Origin: Bradyrhizobium sp. in8p8
GTDB taxonomy: Bacteria > Pseudomonadota > Alphaproteobacteria > Rhizobiales > Xanthobacteraceae
DNA length: 64,000 nt
NCBI RefSeq assembly: GCF_000426845.1
Contig: NZ_AUGD01000004.1
Location: 124,001-188,000 of the forward strand
Reading direction: 5' to 3'
How positions within the stretch are numbered: position 1 is the first letter of the stretch; every line of letters starts with the position of its first letter. The notes below the pieces were generated by a model. That model had not been told where the DNA came from. It made no database searches and worked only from the letters and a program-made list of their open reading frames with translations. Position numbers and translations under genes: made by a program. Below are positions 34,151 through 44,006 of this stretch, piece after piece.

Positions 34151-35944
34151 ATGGCTTCCCTCGATTCCGTCAGTCTCGCCATATTGCTCGGCTCCGTCCT
34201 CGTCATGGCCGGCATCCTGTCCAGCCTGCTTGCGCTGCGCTTCGGCGCGCCCCTGCTGCTGGTCTTCCTTGCGATCGGCATGCTCGCCGGCGATTCCGGC
34301 CCGGGGCAGCTCCAGTTCGACGACGTCCGCACCACCTATTTGGTCGGCTCGGTCGCGCTGGCCCTGATCCTGTTCGACGGCGGCTTGCGGACGCGCTTTG
34401 CCAGCATCCGCACCGTGCTGGCACCCTCGGTGGCGCTGGCGACCATCGGCGTGCTGCTGACCGCTTTGATCACGGCACCCTTCGCGAAGTATGCGCTCGA
34501 CCTCAACTGGTCGGAATCGCTGCTGGTCGGCGCCGTGGTGGCCTCGACCGACGCGGCCGCCGTGTTCCTGCTGGTGCACACCCAGGGCCTGCGCCTGCGC
34601 CCGCGCGTCGGCGCGACGCTGGAGGTGGAATCCGGCACAAACGATCCGTTCGCGATCTTCCTCACGCTGATGCTGGTGGAATACATCTCGCTGGGCTCGA
34701 GCTCGCCCGGCCATGTGCTGATGGAGTTCGTCCTGGAGGCGGTGCTGGGCGCCATCGTCGGCATCATCGGCGGTCGCCTCGTCGTGATGGCGCTCAACAA
34801 GGTCGCCTTGCCGCAGGGGCTGCATGCGCCGTTCGTGGCCACGGCAGCGCTCGTCATCTTCGGCGGCTCGCAGATCATGCACGCCTCCGGCTTTCTCGCG
34901 GTCTATCTTGCCGGCATCATCATAGGCAACCGGCCGACGCGCGCGCATAATTCGGTGGTGACCTTCCTCGATGCCGCAACCTGGCTGGCGCAGATCGTCA
35001 TGTTCGTGCTGCTCGGCCTTTTGGTCTCGCCGAGCCGGCTCGGCACCAGCATATTGCCGGCGGTCGCCGTCGCGCTCGTCCTGATGCTGGTGGCGCGGCC
35101 GCTCGCGGTGTTCCTGTGCCTTGCACCGTTCCGCTTCAACTGGCGCGAAAGGATATTCATCGCCTGGACGGGCCTGCGCGGCGCCGTCGCGATCTTCCTG
35201 GCGTCGATCCCCATGCTGGTCGGCCTGTCCAAGGCCTATCTTTATTTCGACGTCGCCTTCGTGGTCGTCATCATCTCGCTGTTGCTGCAGGGCTGGACCC
35301 TGGCGGCCGCCGCGCGCAAGCTGCACGTGGCACTGCCGCGCGTCGAGCGCGGCCCGCGCCGCGTCGAGCTGGACCTGCCGGGCCAGCTCGAGCAGCAGCT
35401 CGTCGGCTATCCGGTGCGGCCCAAGAGCCTGTATTTCCGCCGCGGCCTGATCCCGTCCTGGTCCAAGCCGACGCTGGTGATCCGCAACGAGCACATCCTG
35501 ACGCCGACGGAAGCCGACCCGGTCGCGCCCGGCGACTACATCTATCTGCTGGCACCGCCGGAAAAAGCCGAGTCGCTCGACCGGTTCTTCGTCGACATGC
35601 AGCCGAGCTCGGCGCCAGATCCGCATCTGCTCGGCGACTTCGTGGTGTCCGGCGAGCATACGCTGGCCGAGCTCGCCGAGATCTACGGCGTGATGGTGAG
35701 CGAGGATGCGAGCAAGCTCACGCTCGCCGATTATTTCGACGTGCATCTCGACCACGCGCCCAAGGAGGGCGCCGAGCTCGCCCTGGATACCATCGTCCTC
35801 GTGGCGCGCAGCATCTCCGGCGGCCGCGTCAACGTCGTCGGCCTGCGCCTGCCCGAGGAGGACGAGACTCCGCCGCCGCTGACGCGCGCGCAAGCGCTGC
35901 GGAAGAAGCTCGCGGATGTGTGGGCCTCGGTGGCGGGGGTCTAG
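34151..35944 (+). CDS. Potassium/proton antiporter, CvrA/NhaP2 type
   Basis: A 597-residue membrane antiporter. A Na+/H+ exchanger domain of about 12-13 helices fills residues 5-390 (LILFDGGLRTRFASI, the acidic VVASTDAAAVFLLV pocket with Asp, and ESGTNDPFAIFL). Then comes a TrkA_C-type domain near 400-480 and a CorC-like C-terminus. The layout matches YcgO/CvrA/NhaP2 transporters that exchange K+ for H+ in cell-volume control. GGAAGGTGG abuts the ATG at 34151, so I place the start there and not at 34085. Confidence 0.88.
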   Translation: MASLDSVSLAILLGSVLVMAGILSSLLALRFGAPLLLVFLAIGMLAGDSGPGQLQFDDVRTTYLVGSVALALILFDGGLRTRFASIRTVLAPSVALATIGVLLTALITAPFAKYALDLNWSESLLVGAVVASTDAAAVFLLVHTQGLRLRPRVGATLEVESGTNDPFAIFLTLMLVEYISLGSSSPGHVLMEFVLEAVLGAIVGIIGGRLVVMALNKVALPQGLHAPFVATAALVIFGGSQIMHASGFLAVYLAGIIIGNRPTRAHNSVVTFLDAATWLAQIVMFVLLGLLVSPSRLGTSILPAVAVALVLMLVARPLAVFLCLAPFRFNWRERIFIAWTGLRGAVAIFLASIPMLVGLSKAYLYFDVAFVVVIISLLLQGWTLAAAARKLHVALPRVERGPRRVELDLPGQLEQQLVGYPVRPKSLYFRRGLIPSWSKPTLVIRNEHILTPTEADPVAPGDYIYLLAPPEKAESLDRFFVDMQPSSAPDPHLLGDFVVSGEHTLAELAEIYGVMVSEDASKLTLADYFDVHLDHAPKEGAELALDTIVLVARSISGGRVNVVGLRLPEEDETPPPLTRAQALRKKLADVWASVAGV

Positions 35945-35983
35945 CTTTTCCTCGTCATTTGCGAGGACGTCGGGCTTACGGGG

Positions 35984-36646
35984 CTACGCCAGCACCTTCA
36001 CGCCGCCGAGACTCGTCACCCGCCCCTGCTTCAGCATCACGATCTGCGTGGCGAGCTGGCGCAGCTCGGCGACGTCGTGGCTGACATAGACCATCGGCAC
36101 GTTGGCCTCGTCGCGCAGCCGCACCAGATATGGCAGGATCTCGAGCTTGCGGCCCTCGTCGAGCGCGCCCAGCGGCTCGTCGAGCAGCAGCAGCCGTGGC
36201 TTCGACAGCAGCGCGCGCCCGAGCGCAACGCGCTGGCGCTCGCCGCCGGAGAGCTTGCCGGGGCGGCGATCCTGCAGCGCGCCGATGTCGAGGAGGTCAA
36301 TGATGCGCTTGTGCTGCGCCGGATCGAAGGCAAGCCCGTTCATCCGCCGTCCGTAGTCGAGGTTCTGCGCCACGCTCAGATGCGGAAACAGCCGCGCATC
36401 CTGGAACACATAGCCGATGCGGCGGCGGTATGTGGGCACGTGAATGCCGGCCGCGGTGTCGTCCACCGTCTCGCCGTCGATCACGATGGTGCCGCGATCC
36501 GGCCGCAACAGCCCCGCGATCATGTTGACCAGCGATGTCTTGCCGGCACCGGAGGCGCCGAACAGGCCGATGACGCGCCCTTCGCTGCTGAAGGATGCAT
36601 GCAGCGAGAAGTCGCCGAGCTGCTTTTCGATGTCGACCCGCAGCAT
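35984..36646 (-). CDS. modC: Molybdate ABC transporter ATP-binding protein (short form, no MOP domain)
   Basis: A 220-residue ATPase of the molybdate importer. Walker A GASGAGKTSLVNM near residues 30-42, signature KLSGGERQRVALGRALL, Walker B RLLLLDEPLGALD, and switch His YVSHDVAEL. ModC of E. coli is about 350 residues with a C-terminal MOP/TOBE domain that senses molybdate. This one stops right after the ABC domain, at VTSLGGVKVLA. The next frames downstream do not hold the missing domain. It follows modB by two bases. Confidence 0.87.
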   Translation of the reverse strand: MLRVDIEKQLGDFSLHASFSSEGRVIGLFGASGAGKTSLVNMIAGLLRPDRGTIVIDGETVDDTAAGIHVPTYRRRIGYVFQDARLFPHLSVAQNLDYGRRMNGLAFDPAQHKRIIDLLDIGALQDRRPGKLSGGERQRVALGRALLSKPRLLLLDEPLGALDEGRKLEILPYLVRLRDEANVPMVYVSHDVAELRQLATQIVMLKQGRVTSLGGVKVLA

Positions 36647-36648
36647 GG

Positions 36649-37344
36649 TCAATTCCCGTGCAGGCGCTGCGTGGCGCGGCGGGCGAACCACTCGGCGGCG
36701 ATGAGTGCACCGAGCGCCAGCACGATCGAGACGATCACCAGCCGTCCCGCAGCGGCATCGCCGTCCGGCGTCTGGATCAGCGAATAGATCGCCGAGGAGA
36801 TCGTCTGCGTCTCGCCGGGGATATTGGAGACGAAGGTGATGGTCGCGCCGAACTCGCCGATCGCTTTGGCGAAGCCCAGCACCATGCCGGCGAGCACGCC
36901 GGGCAGCGCCAGCGGCAACGTCACCGTGAGGAACACTTTCCACGGCGCCGCGCCAAGCGTCTCTGCCGCCTGCTCGAGCCGTCGGTCGATCGCCTCGATC
37001 GACAGCCGCATCGGGCGCACCAGCAGCGGAAACGACATCACGCCGCAGGCGAGCGCCGCGCCGGTCCAGCGGAACGAGAACACGATGCCGAGATGGTCGG
37101 CGAGGAAGCCGCCAACGAGGCCGCGGCGGCCGAACGTCAGCAGGAGCAGATAGCCGGTCACGACCGGCGGCAGCACCAGAGGCAGATGAACGAGGGCATC
37201 GAGCAGCGACTTGCCCCAGAAGTCACGCCGCGCCAGCAGCCACGCCAGCGCAATGCCGAATGGCGTCGCCACCAGCGTTGCGATGATGGCGACCCTGAGC
37301 GAGAGCAGGATCGCCGTCCATTCGGCGGGAGAAATCTCGGTCAT
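36649..37344 (-). CDS. modB: Molybdate ABC transporter permease
   Basis: A 231-residue permease with five likely helices. The EAA loop is QAAETLGAAPWKVFLTVTLP, followed by LALPGVLAGMVLGFAKAIGEFGATI, typical of ModB. It transports molybdate with ModA and ModC. The ATG at 37344 is chosen over a start eight codons upstream because it fits the usual N-terminus. It lies between modA and modC in the order modA-modB-modC on the minus strand. Confidence 0.9.
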   Translation of the reverse strand: MTEISPAEWTAILLSLRVAIIATLVATPFGIALAWLLARRDFWGKSLLDALVHLPLVLPPVVTGYLLLLTFGRRGLVGGFLADHLGIVFSFRWTGAALACGVMSFPLLVRPMRLSIEAIDRRLEQAAETLGAAPWKVFLTVTLPLALPGVLAGMVLGFAKAIGEFGATITFVSNIPGETQTISSAIYSLIQTPDGDAAAGRLVIVSIVLALGALIAAEWFARRATQRLHGN

Positions 37345-37371
37345 CGAGCCCCAGCTATCACGTCGCAAGAC

Positions 37372-38157
37372 CTAAGTTACGGGACTGATCAGGAACTTGA
37401 AGCCGTACTTCTCAAAAATGGACTTGGCCGCCGTGGAGCGCAGGAAGGTCAGATAGCCGCTGGTCTCGGACTTTGCCGTGGTGGTTGCGGCGACCGGATA
37501 GATGATCGCGGGATGCGAATCCGCCGGAAAGGTGCCGACGACCTTCACGCCCGGCTCGACCTTGGCGTCGGTGGAATAGACGATCCCGAGCGCGGCCTCG
37601 CCGCGTGCGACCAGCGTCAGCGCGGCGCGCACGCTCTCTGCCATCGCGAATTTCGGCTCCGCGGCCTGCCAGGCGCCGAGCCTTTCAAGCGCAGCCTTGG
37701 CATATTTGCCGGCAGGTACAGATTTGACGTCGCCCGTCGCGATCCTGCCGTCGCCGGCGAGCCTGGCGAGATCGAAGCCTTGCGCGACAGTCACGTTGTC
37801 GATCCTGGAATCCTTGGGCGCGATCAGCACGATGCTGTTGCCGAGCAGGTTGACTCTGGAAGGCTCGTTGATGGTCTTTTTGGAGATCGCGTAGTCCATC
37901 CAGTCGGTGTCGGCGGACACGAACACGTCGGCCGGCGCGCCCTGCTCGATCTGCTTGGCGAGCACCGAGCTTGCGGCATAGCTGACCGAGAACTTGACAC
38001 CGGTCCTGGCGGTATAGGCCGCGTCGATCTCGTCCAGCGCGTTCTTCATGGAGGCCGCGGCGAACACGGTGATGGTCTTGTCCTCGGCGACCGCAGGTGA
38101 GAGGGGTGCGGTGGCAAGGATCACGAAGGCGGCGAGAAGCCGGGACAGACGAAACAT
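37372..38157 (-). CDS. modA: Molybdate ABC transporter periplasmic binding protein
   Basis: A 261-residue ModA. A signal peptide (about 1-24, ending AVAED) is followed by ITVFAAASMKNALDEI, the start of the ModA fold whose Ser/Ala residues contact the oxyanion. VSYAASSVLAKQIEQGAPAD and VFVSADTDWMDYAI follow. It collects molybdate, and possibly tungstate, from the periplasm for the cofactor of nitrate reductase and nitrogenase. CGGAG lies eight bases before the ATG at 38157. It is the first gene of the operon. Confidence 0.92.
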   Translation of the reverse strand: MFRLSRLLAAFVILATAPLSPAVAEDKTITVFAAASMKNALDEIDAAYTARTGVKFSVSYAASSVLAKQIEQGAPADVFVSADTDWMDYAISKKTINEPSRVNLLGNSIVLIAPKDSRIDNVTVAQGFDLARLAGDGRIATGDVKSVPAGKYAKAALERLGAWQAAEPKFAMAESVRAALTLVARGEAALGIVYSTDAKVEPGVKVVGTFPADSHPAIIYPVAATTTAKSETSGYLTFLRSTAAKSIFEKYGFKFLISPVT

Positions 38158-38327
38158 GGATGCGCTCCGTGCGAGCTCGCGCGCGCAGGAGGCGCGCAAT
38201 CTGGCGTTGGTTGGGTCAGATGCGACGGGCGGACGCGCTGTTCCACGTGGCCTTGCGACGGCTTACGACCGGCAGGGATATCGCAATTGCGAAGATAGCA
38301 GGCCAGGTCGGAAGGTCAAACCTGGTG

Positions 38328-38363
38328 CGTCATCCCGGGCTCGCTTCGCGCCCCCGGGACGAC
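38328..38363. repeat. Short GC-rich inverted repeat between modA and mepA
   Basis: CGTCATCCCGGGCTCGCTTC and GCGCCCCCGGGACGAC can pair imperfectly. It is related to the elements at 6384, 14686 and 49166. It lies between mepA and modA on the same strand. Confidence 0.45.
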
Positions 38364-38402
38364 AGCGATGGGCGAGGCGGCAGCTTGCCTTCCGCCGCAA
38401 CC

Positions 38403-39347
38403 TTACCGCTTCGCATCGCCGGCGTGCAGCACCGCTTTGCAGGCCGCCGGCATCTGGGCCAGCGTCATCGGCGGCTTCGGCTTTGGCGGCTCCGGCGGCG
38501 GCTTGGGGTGCAGCACCGCGTCGGAAAACCAATAGGCGAGATCCGCGGGCTTGCAGCCTTCGTCCTCGGCCTGTGACGGCTGGCCCTCGCATGCGCCGGC
38601 ACCGGCAGGGCAGCGCATGCGGATGTGGAAGTGATAGTCGTGGCCCCACCAGGGGCGGATCTTCGACAGCCATGCGCGATCACCCTTGGCCTCGCGGCAC
38701 ACCGCCTTCTTGATCGCGGCGTTGACGAAGATGCGCTGCACCGCGGGCTCCCGCGCCGCATCGCGCAACACCAGCACATGGCCCGGCGTGAACACCTTGG
38801 GATCGACGTCGAGCCGGTCGGGCCGCACCATCATCACGGCCGACATCTCCTCCCGCTCCTCGCGCGAGAGCCGGCGGTTCGGCATCGGCGTCAGCCAGAT
38901 GTCGGCATCGAGGCCGATCTGGTGGCTGGCATGGCCCGAAAGCGCCGGCCCGCCGCGCGGCTGGGCGATGTCGCCGACCAGGATGCCCGGCCATCCCGCA
39001 TCCCTGTGGGCCTTCGCCGCGAGCCGCTTGATCAGCGCGATCATGTCCGGGTGGCCGTAGCTGCGGTTGCGCGACAGGCGCATCACCTGCCAATGCTCGC
39101 CGCTGACCGGAATCGGCTCCGCGCCGCCGATGCAGCCCCTGGTATAGGAGCCGATGACATGGGCCGGCCCCTTCGACGGCAGCAGCTTTCGCGCGAACAG
39201 CTCCTTGGCGGCGAGATCGGGGTCGTTCGGATTGGCGAGCGGCGGCAGCGGCTTCGGGGTGACGCTGCCCTTGTCCTGGGCCAGCGCGCCGCCGGTGCCC
39301 GGGAGAGCCAATGCAAGCAGGAGGAGGGTGATGCTGCGGCGACTCAT
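38403..39347 (-). CDS. mepA: Penicillin-insensitive murein endopeptidase
   Basis: A 314-residue periplasmic zinc peptidase of the LAS group that cuts peptidoglycan cross-links. A signal peptide ends about residue 24 (GGALAQ). Metal and catalytic features occur in SGHASHQIGLDADIWL (H and D ligands) and WWGHDYHFHIRMRCP (H-x-H). The C-terminal tail is Pro/Lys-rich (PPPEPPKPKPP), likely unstructured. AAGGACG precedes the ATG at 39347. A GGDEF-EAL gene is divergent. Confidence 0.91.
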   Translation of the reverse strand: MSRRSITLLLLALALPGTGGALAQDKGSVTPKPLPPLANPNDPDLAAKELFARKLLPSKGPAHVIGSYTRGCIGGAEPIPVSGEHWQVMRLSRNRSYGHPDMIALIKRLAAKAHRDAGWPGILVGDIAQPRGGPALSGHASHQIGLDADIWLTPMPNRRLSREEREEMSAVMMVRPDRLDVDPKVFTPGHVLVLRDAAREPAVQRIFVNAAIKKAVCREAKGDRAWLSKIRPWWGHDYHFHIRMRCPAGAGACEGQPSQAEDEGCKPADLAYWFSDAVLHPKPPPEPPKPKPPMTLAQMPAACKAVLHAGDAKR

Positions 39348-39757
39348 GCTGTCGTCCTTATAACGCAATTGCCGCATCAGGGTTAAGAACTCAGGCTTCT
39401 GTTCCGGCCGCAGGCTCGCGGCGCAGGAGCTCAGTCAAACCGCGCCTCGAACTGCCGTTTCTTAACTGTGCAATAACCTTGTCCCGTATTGACCAAAATA
39501 CGTGCGCGGCGGGCGGAATAACTGCGGCCTGGCATGCAATCGCGTGCGATTTCGGAACTGATTCAGGTGCGCGCGCAATTTTGCGCCAGATCGATCCCTG
39601 ATTGCGGCGCTGAACCCATTTTGACGGTGCCTGCCGTCGCAGCCGCGCCTCGCAAACAGGCAGCAAGGTCCGCCTCGCGCGGATCGCCACCGGGCAAGAT
39701 TACTTTTTTTTCAGACACTTGTCTCAAGACTCGCGGCCGCCGGGCGCACTGGGACGC
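39348..39757. other. Intergenic region between divergent mepA and GGDEF-EAL genes
   Basis: About 410 bases without a convincing gene. A TTG-initiated upstream extension of the GGDEF-EAL frame to 39719 is possible. I could not define promoters or repeats here. Confidence 0.4.
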
Positions 39758-41971
39758 GTGAAGTTGAGTTTGAAATCTCGAAGAACAAGAAAGCGAACGC
39801 AAAGCGTGCTTGCAAGCGTCGGCAAAAGGGCGCGCAAGCCGCGCTTTGCGGTCGCGTCGCGAGTTCCTTCCGAGCGCAGCGAAGTGCTGCGCAGCCGTGC
39901 CGAGGCGGAAGCCGCGATCGCGGAAGCACGCAAATCCCATGAACGCCTGCGCCAGGCCATCGATATGCTGCCGCAGGGCATCGTGTTTCTCGATGCTGAA
40001 GGCCGCTACGTCCTCTGGAACAAGAAGTACGCCGAGATCTACAGCAAGACCGCCGACCTGTTTGCGGAAGGAGCGCGCCTTGAGGACACGCTGCGCATCG
40101 GCGTGGCCCGCGGCGACTATCCCGAGGCCGTCGGCAACGAGGACGAGTGGATCTCCGAGCGCCTGCAAAAGCTCTATCAGCCCGGTGCGCGCCACGAGCA
40201 GAAGCTGTCGGACGGCCGCGTCATCCTGATCGACGAGCGTCTGACCGATGACGGCGGCGTCGTCGGCCTGCGCGTCGACATTACCGAGTTGAAGCAGCGC
40301 GAGGCTTCGTTCCGCCTGCTGTTCGAGGGCAATCCCGTGCCCATGATCGTCTGCGCGCTGGACGACGAGCGCATCATCGCCGTCAACGACGCCGCGGTCG
40401 CGCACTACGGCTACAGCCGCGCCGAGTTCGAGCGGCTGAAGATCCGCTCCTTGCAGGCCTTTGACAGCGAGCCGCCCTGGACCGCCGACGTGACCGGGGA
40501 GGAGCAGGCAGGCCGCACCTGGAAGCACGTCAAGGCAGACGGCGCGCTGATCGACCTTGCGATCTATTCCCGCGAGCTGACTTATGCCGAGCGGCCCGCG
40601 GTGCTGCTCGCGCTGATGGACATCACCGAGCGCAAGCGCGCCGAGGCGCGGCTCGCCTTCATGTCCCAGCACGACGGTCTGACCGGCCTGCCCAATCGCA
40701 GCCTGCTGCGTCAGCAGGTCGACGAGATGCTGCTGCATACGCGGCGCAGCCCCGAGAAGGTCGCGCTCCTGATGCTGGGGCTCGACAGTTTCAAGGCCGT
40801 CAACGACACGCTCGGACATGCGGTCGGCGACAAGCTCCTGCGCGGCGTCGCGAAGCGGTTGCGTTCCACCCTTCGTGAGGAAGACGCGCTGGCGCGGCTC
40901 AATTCCGACGAGTTCGCGATCGTGCAAAGCGGGCTGACGCGCCCCGAGGACGCGGTGATGCTGGCCAAGCGCCTCCTGGCGGCGATCGCCGATCCCTATC
41001 TGCTCGACGGCCATTCCGTGGTCATCGGCGCCTCGATCGGCATTGCGATGGCGCCCGGCGACGGCGACGATTCCGAGAAGCTGCTCAAGAGCGCCGACAT
41101 GGCGTTGTCGCGCGCCAAGCTGGACGCGCGCGGCACCTTCGCCTTCTTCGAGGCCGCGCTCGACGCCAAGGCGCAGAGCCGCCGCAAAATCGAGGTCGAG
41201 CTGCGCGATGCGATCCAGAACGACGTGCTGCGACCCTATTACCAGCCGCTGATCGACCTCCAGAGCGGCCGCATCACCGGCTTCGAGGCGTTGGTGCGCT
41301 GGCCGCATGCGGAGCGAGGCATGGTCTCGCCGGCCGAGTTCATCCCGGTCGCCGAGGACACCGGCCTGATCAATCCGCTCGGCGGGCAGATGCTGCGCCG
41401 GGCCTGCCTGGATGCCGCGGCCTGGCCCGACGACGTCCGCGTCGCGGTCAACCTGTCGCCGCTGCAGTTCCGCAGCGGCAATCTGCTCTCGGTGGTGACG
41501 GACGCGCTGAAACATTCCGGCTTGCCGCCGCGCCGGCTCGAGCTCGAGATCACCGAGACCCTGCTGTTGGAGAAGAGCGCCCAGATCCTGGCGACGCTGC
41601 ATGCGCTGCGCGCGCTCGGGGTGCGCATCTCGATGGACGATTTCGGCACCGGCTATTCCAGCCTCAGCTATTTGCGAAGCTTCCCGTTCGACAAGATCAA
41701 GATCGACCAGTCCTTCGTGCGCGATCTCGGCTCCAACCGCGAAGCCCAGGCGATCATTCGCTCCATCGTCAGCCTCGGGAAGGGCTTGGGCGTCACCATC
41801 ACCGCCGAGGGTGTCGAGACCGAGGCCGAGCTGAGCTGTCTCCGCGCCGAAGGCTGCCATGAGGGCCAGGGCTTCCTGTTCAGCAAGGCCCGGCCCCATG
41901 CGGAGATCGTCAGCCTGCTGGCGGCGCAGCGCGGCATCGACGGCAACGAGGACGCCGCCCTGGTGGCGTGA
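39758..41971 (+). CDS. PAS-PAS-GGDEF-EAL cyclic-di-GMP signalling protein with degenerate GGDEF
   Basis: A 737-residue protein from the GTG at 39758 (TTG at 39719 is an alternative). A first PAS domain (LPQGIVFLDAEGRYVLWNKK) and a second (NPVPMIVCALDDERIIAVND) precede a GGDEF domain (LTGLPNRSLLRQQ). Its signature is NSDEF at about residues 382-386, not GGDEF, so cyclase activity is probably lost. The EAL domain keeps GFEALVRWPH (Glu510), DDFGTGYSSLSYLRSF, and EGVET, the residues for phosphodiesterase activity. It is therefore probably a c-di-GMP phosphodiesterase that may respond to a PAS ligand and bind GTP in its GGDEF domain (inference). Confidence 0.85.
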   Translation: MKLSLKSRRTRKRTQSVLASVGKRARKPRFAVASRVPSERSEVLRSRAEAEAAIAEARKSHERLRQAIDMLPQGIVFLDAEGRYVLWNKKYAEIYSKTADLFAEGARLEDTLRIGVARGDYPEAVGNEDEWISERLQKLYQPGARHEQKLSDGRVILIDERLTDDGGVVGLRVDITELKQREASFRLLFEGNPVPMIVCALDDERIIAVNDAAVAHYGYSRAEFERLKIRSLQAFDSEPPWTADVTGEEQAGRTWKHVKADGALIDLAIYSRELTYAERPAVLLALMDITERKRAEARLAFMSQHDGLTGLPNRSLLRQQVDEMLLHTRRSPEKVALLMLGLDSFKAVNDTLGHAVGDKLLRGVAKRLRSTLREEDALARLNSDEFAIVQSGLTRPEDAVMLAKRLLAAIADPYLLDGHSVVIGASIGIAMAPGDGDDSEKLLKSADMALSRAKLDARGTFAFFEAALDAKAQSRRKIEVELRDAIQNDVLRPYYQPLIDLQSGRITGFEALVRWPHAERGMVSPAEFIPVAEDTGLINPLGGQMLRRACLDAAAWPDDVRVAVNLSPLQFRSGNLLSVVTDALKHSGLPPRRLELEITETLLLEKSAQILATLHALRALGVRISMDDFGTGYSSLSYLRSFPFDKIKIDQSFVRDLGSNREAQAIIRSIVSLGKGLGVTITAEGVETEAELSCLRAEGCHEGQGFLFSKARPHAEIVSLLAAQRGIDGNEDAALVA

Positions 41972-42005
41972 GCCGTTAACGCGTCCGCAAGGGAGTGCTG
42001 CACTC

Positions 42006-42031
42006 CCTCGCCCCTCTTTCAAGGGGCGAGG
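42006..42031. terminator. Hairpin between convergent EAL and chemoreceptor genes
   Basis: CCTCGCCCC (42006-42014), loop TCTTTCAA, GGGGCGAGG (42023-42031): a perfect 9-bp stem between the stops of the two convergent genes. No U-tract, so it may work with Rho or as a barrier. Confidence 0.5.
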
Positions 42032-42041
42032 TGAAGAGATC

Positions 42042-44006
42042 TCAGGCTGCCCGCAGTCCGGCCAGAAACGTATCCACGCTTCGGATCAGCACCGAGGCAT
42101 GTTGTCCCAGCTCGCCCGTGGCAACCATGACGTCGCCGGCCAGCGCCCGGGACTGGTCGGCGGACTGGCTGGCGCCGGCGACATTGGCCGAGACGTCCGT
42201 GGTGCCGGCCGAGGCCTGCTGCACGCTGCGGGCGATCTCCCGCGTTGCCGAGCCCTGTTCCTCGACCGCGGCGGCGATCGTGTTGGCGATGCCGCTGATC
42301 TCGCGGATGGTGTCGCTGATGCCGGAGATTGCGGTGACGCAATTTCCGGTGGCGGCCTGGATTGCGGTGACCTGGCTTGCGATCTCGTCGGTCGCCTTCG
42401 CGGTCTGGCTCGCCAGCTCCTTCACTTCGGCGGCGACCACGGCAAAGCCGCGGCCGGCTTCGCCCGCGCGGGCGGCCTCGATCGTGGCGTTGAGCGCGAG
42501 CAGGTTGGTCTGGCTGGCGATTTCGCTGATCAGCCGCAGCACGTCGCCGATGCGCTCGGCGGCGGTGGCAAGGCTCGTGACCATCTCGGTCGTCTCCGCG
42601 GCCTTGCGGACGGCGCCGCTCGCAACCTCGCTGGAATGGGTGACCTGACGGCCGATCTCGTTAACGGATGAGGCCAGCTCCTCCGTCGCTGCCGCGACGG
42701 CATTGACGCTGGCCGAGGCTTCCTCGGAGGCCGTCGCTGCGGCGGAAGCTCGCTGCGAGGTGCCGTTGACGCTGGTGGTGATCTCGCCGGCCACGCTCTG
42801 CATGCCCTCGGTCGCCTTTGCCACGGCGGCCACCACGCCCTTGACGTCGGCCTCGAAGCGGTCGGCCATCTGGCGCTGGAGTGCCTGCTTCTCGATCTCG
42901 GCCCTGGCCCTGTCCGCTTCCTGCGCCTCGCGCAGGGCGCCCGCCTCGAGCATGTTGCGGCGGAACACGTCGACCGCCTTGGCCATGGTGCCGAGTTCGT
43001 CCGTGCGTTCGCTTCCGGGAATGGTGACGCTGGTATCGCCGCTCGACAGCCGGTTCATGACCGCAGTGATCGCGGTAAGCGGCCGCGACAGGCCTCGCCC
43101 GAGCAGCAGGGCCAGCACGATCGTGACGGCAAGGATCGCAAGCGTGCCGAGGATCAGGTTGCGCTCGGCTGTGGCGAACGCGGCCTCATACTCGCTCGTG
43201 TCCTTGATGATCTCGAGCACGCCGACGGGCGCTCCCGCATAGTTCTTGATAAGTCCGGCATAGACCTCGACTGGATGACCGTCGAGCTCGGCCGCATGCC
43301 GGACCACCGAACCGTCGATTGCGTTCTTCAGCTGATCCAGCGTGGTGACGACCGTGTCGCCAAAGGTTGACGACAGCTTGTTCAGGTTCTTGCCGTCGAG
43401 CGAGTAGACTGCGAGGTCGATGCCAAAGCGCTTCTTGGCGCGGTCGACGAATTCCTTGCCGAAGGCTGCGCCGATATCAACGTTGGCAAGGCTTTTGCCG
43501 CCTCGCACGATCGGTGTCATGCCGAAGATGCCAAGCGCCTCCCGGCCGGGCTCGACGCCGACGATCTGCCGGCCGCCCTTGATCGCCTCGACCACGGTCT
43601 CCCGGCGCGCCGAGACGTCATCGCCGAACACCTTGGGAGCATGTACACGGTAAAATGCGACCGCGGGCGGAACCTGGAAGGTGATGAGTGGGATACCCTG
43701 CGCTTTCAGCGATTTGTTGGCCTCGCCGAGCAGTGCGGCCAGGCTGTCGCGGTCGCCCTTCGCTATGGCATCGCCAACCGGCGGCAGCGCCGCGATCACG
43801 GCGGAGACGGCCAGTGCCGAACGCCCTTCATAGTCGATCGCCGCAATCACGCTCTCATATTGCAGCTTGAGCTGCTGATCGAGCGCCATCCGCGTCAGCG
43901 CCCGCTGCTGGGTGATCGAGAAGCCGGAGAGGATGGCGCAGGCCACTGCCACTGTGAGTGCGATGGCGAGGATCAGGCGGGCGGCAATCGACTTGATCTT
44001 GAACAT
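42042..44006 (-). CDS. Methyl-accepting chemotaxis protein with double CACHE-type sensor
   Basis: A 654-residue receptor. TM1 is near residues 13-32, a periplasmic sensor of about 250 residues follows ([39 protein letters not shown], resembling a dCACHE_3 domain), then TM2 near 283-303, HAMP, and the signalling tip with [17 protein letters not shown]. The ligand is unknown. CCCGGGAA precedes the ATG at 44006; an in-frame TTG six bases upstream is less likely. Confidence 0.88.
   Translation of the reverse strand: MFKIKSIAARLILAIALTVAVACAILSGFSITQQRALTRMALDQQLKLQYESVIAAIDYEGRSALAVSAVIAALPPVGDAIAKGDRDSLAALLGEANKSLKAQGIPLITFQVPPAVAFYRVHAPKVFGDDVSARRETVVEAIKGGRQIVGVEPGREALGIFGMTPIVRGGKSLANVDIGAAFGKEFVDRAKKRFGIDLAVYSLDGKNLNKLSSTFGDTVVTTLDQLKNAIDGSVVRHAAELDGHPVEVYAGLIKNYAGAPVGVLEIIKDTSEYEAAFATAERNLILGTLAILAVTIVLALLLGRGLSRPLTAITAVMNRLSSGDTSVTIPGSERTDELGTMAKAVDVFRRNMLEAGALREAQEADRARAEIEKQALQRQMADRFEADVKGVVAAVAKATEGMQSVAGEITTSVNGTSQRASAAATASEEASASVNAVAAATEELASSVNEIGRQVTHSSEVASGAVRKAAETTEMVTSLATAAERIGDVLRLISEIASQTNLLALNATIEAARAGEAGRGFAVVAAEVKELASQTAKATDEIASQVTAIQAATGNCVTAISGISDTIREISGIANTIAAAVEEQGSATREIARSVQQASAGTTDVSANVAGASQSADQSRALAGDVMVATGELGQHASVLIRSVDTFLAGLRAA

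Noticed and set aside
39563..42022. Long minus-strand frame opposite the GGDEF-EAL gene
   Set aside because: The plus strand has intact PAS, GGDEF and EAL motifs, so this is an antisense shadow.
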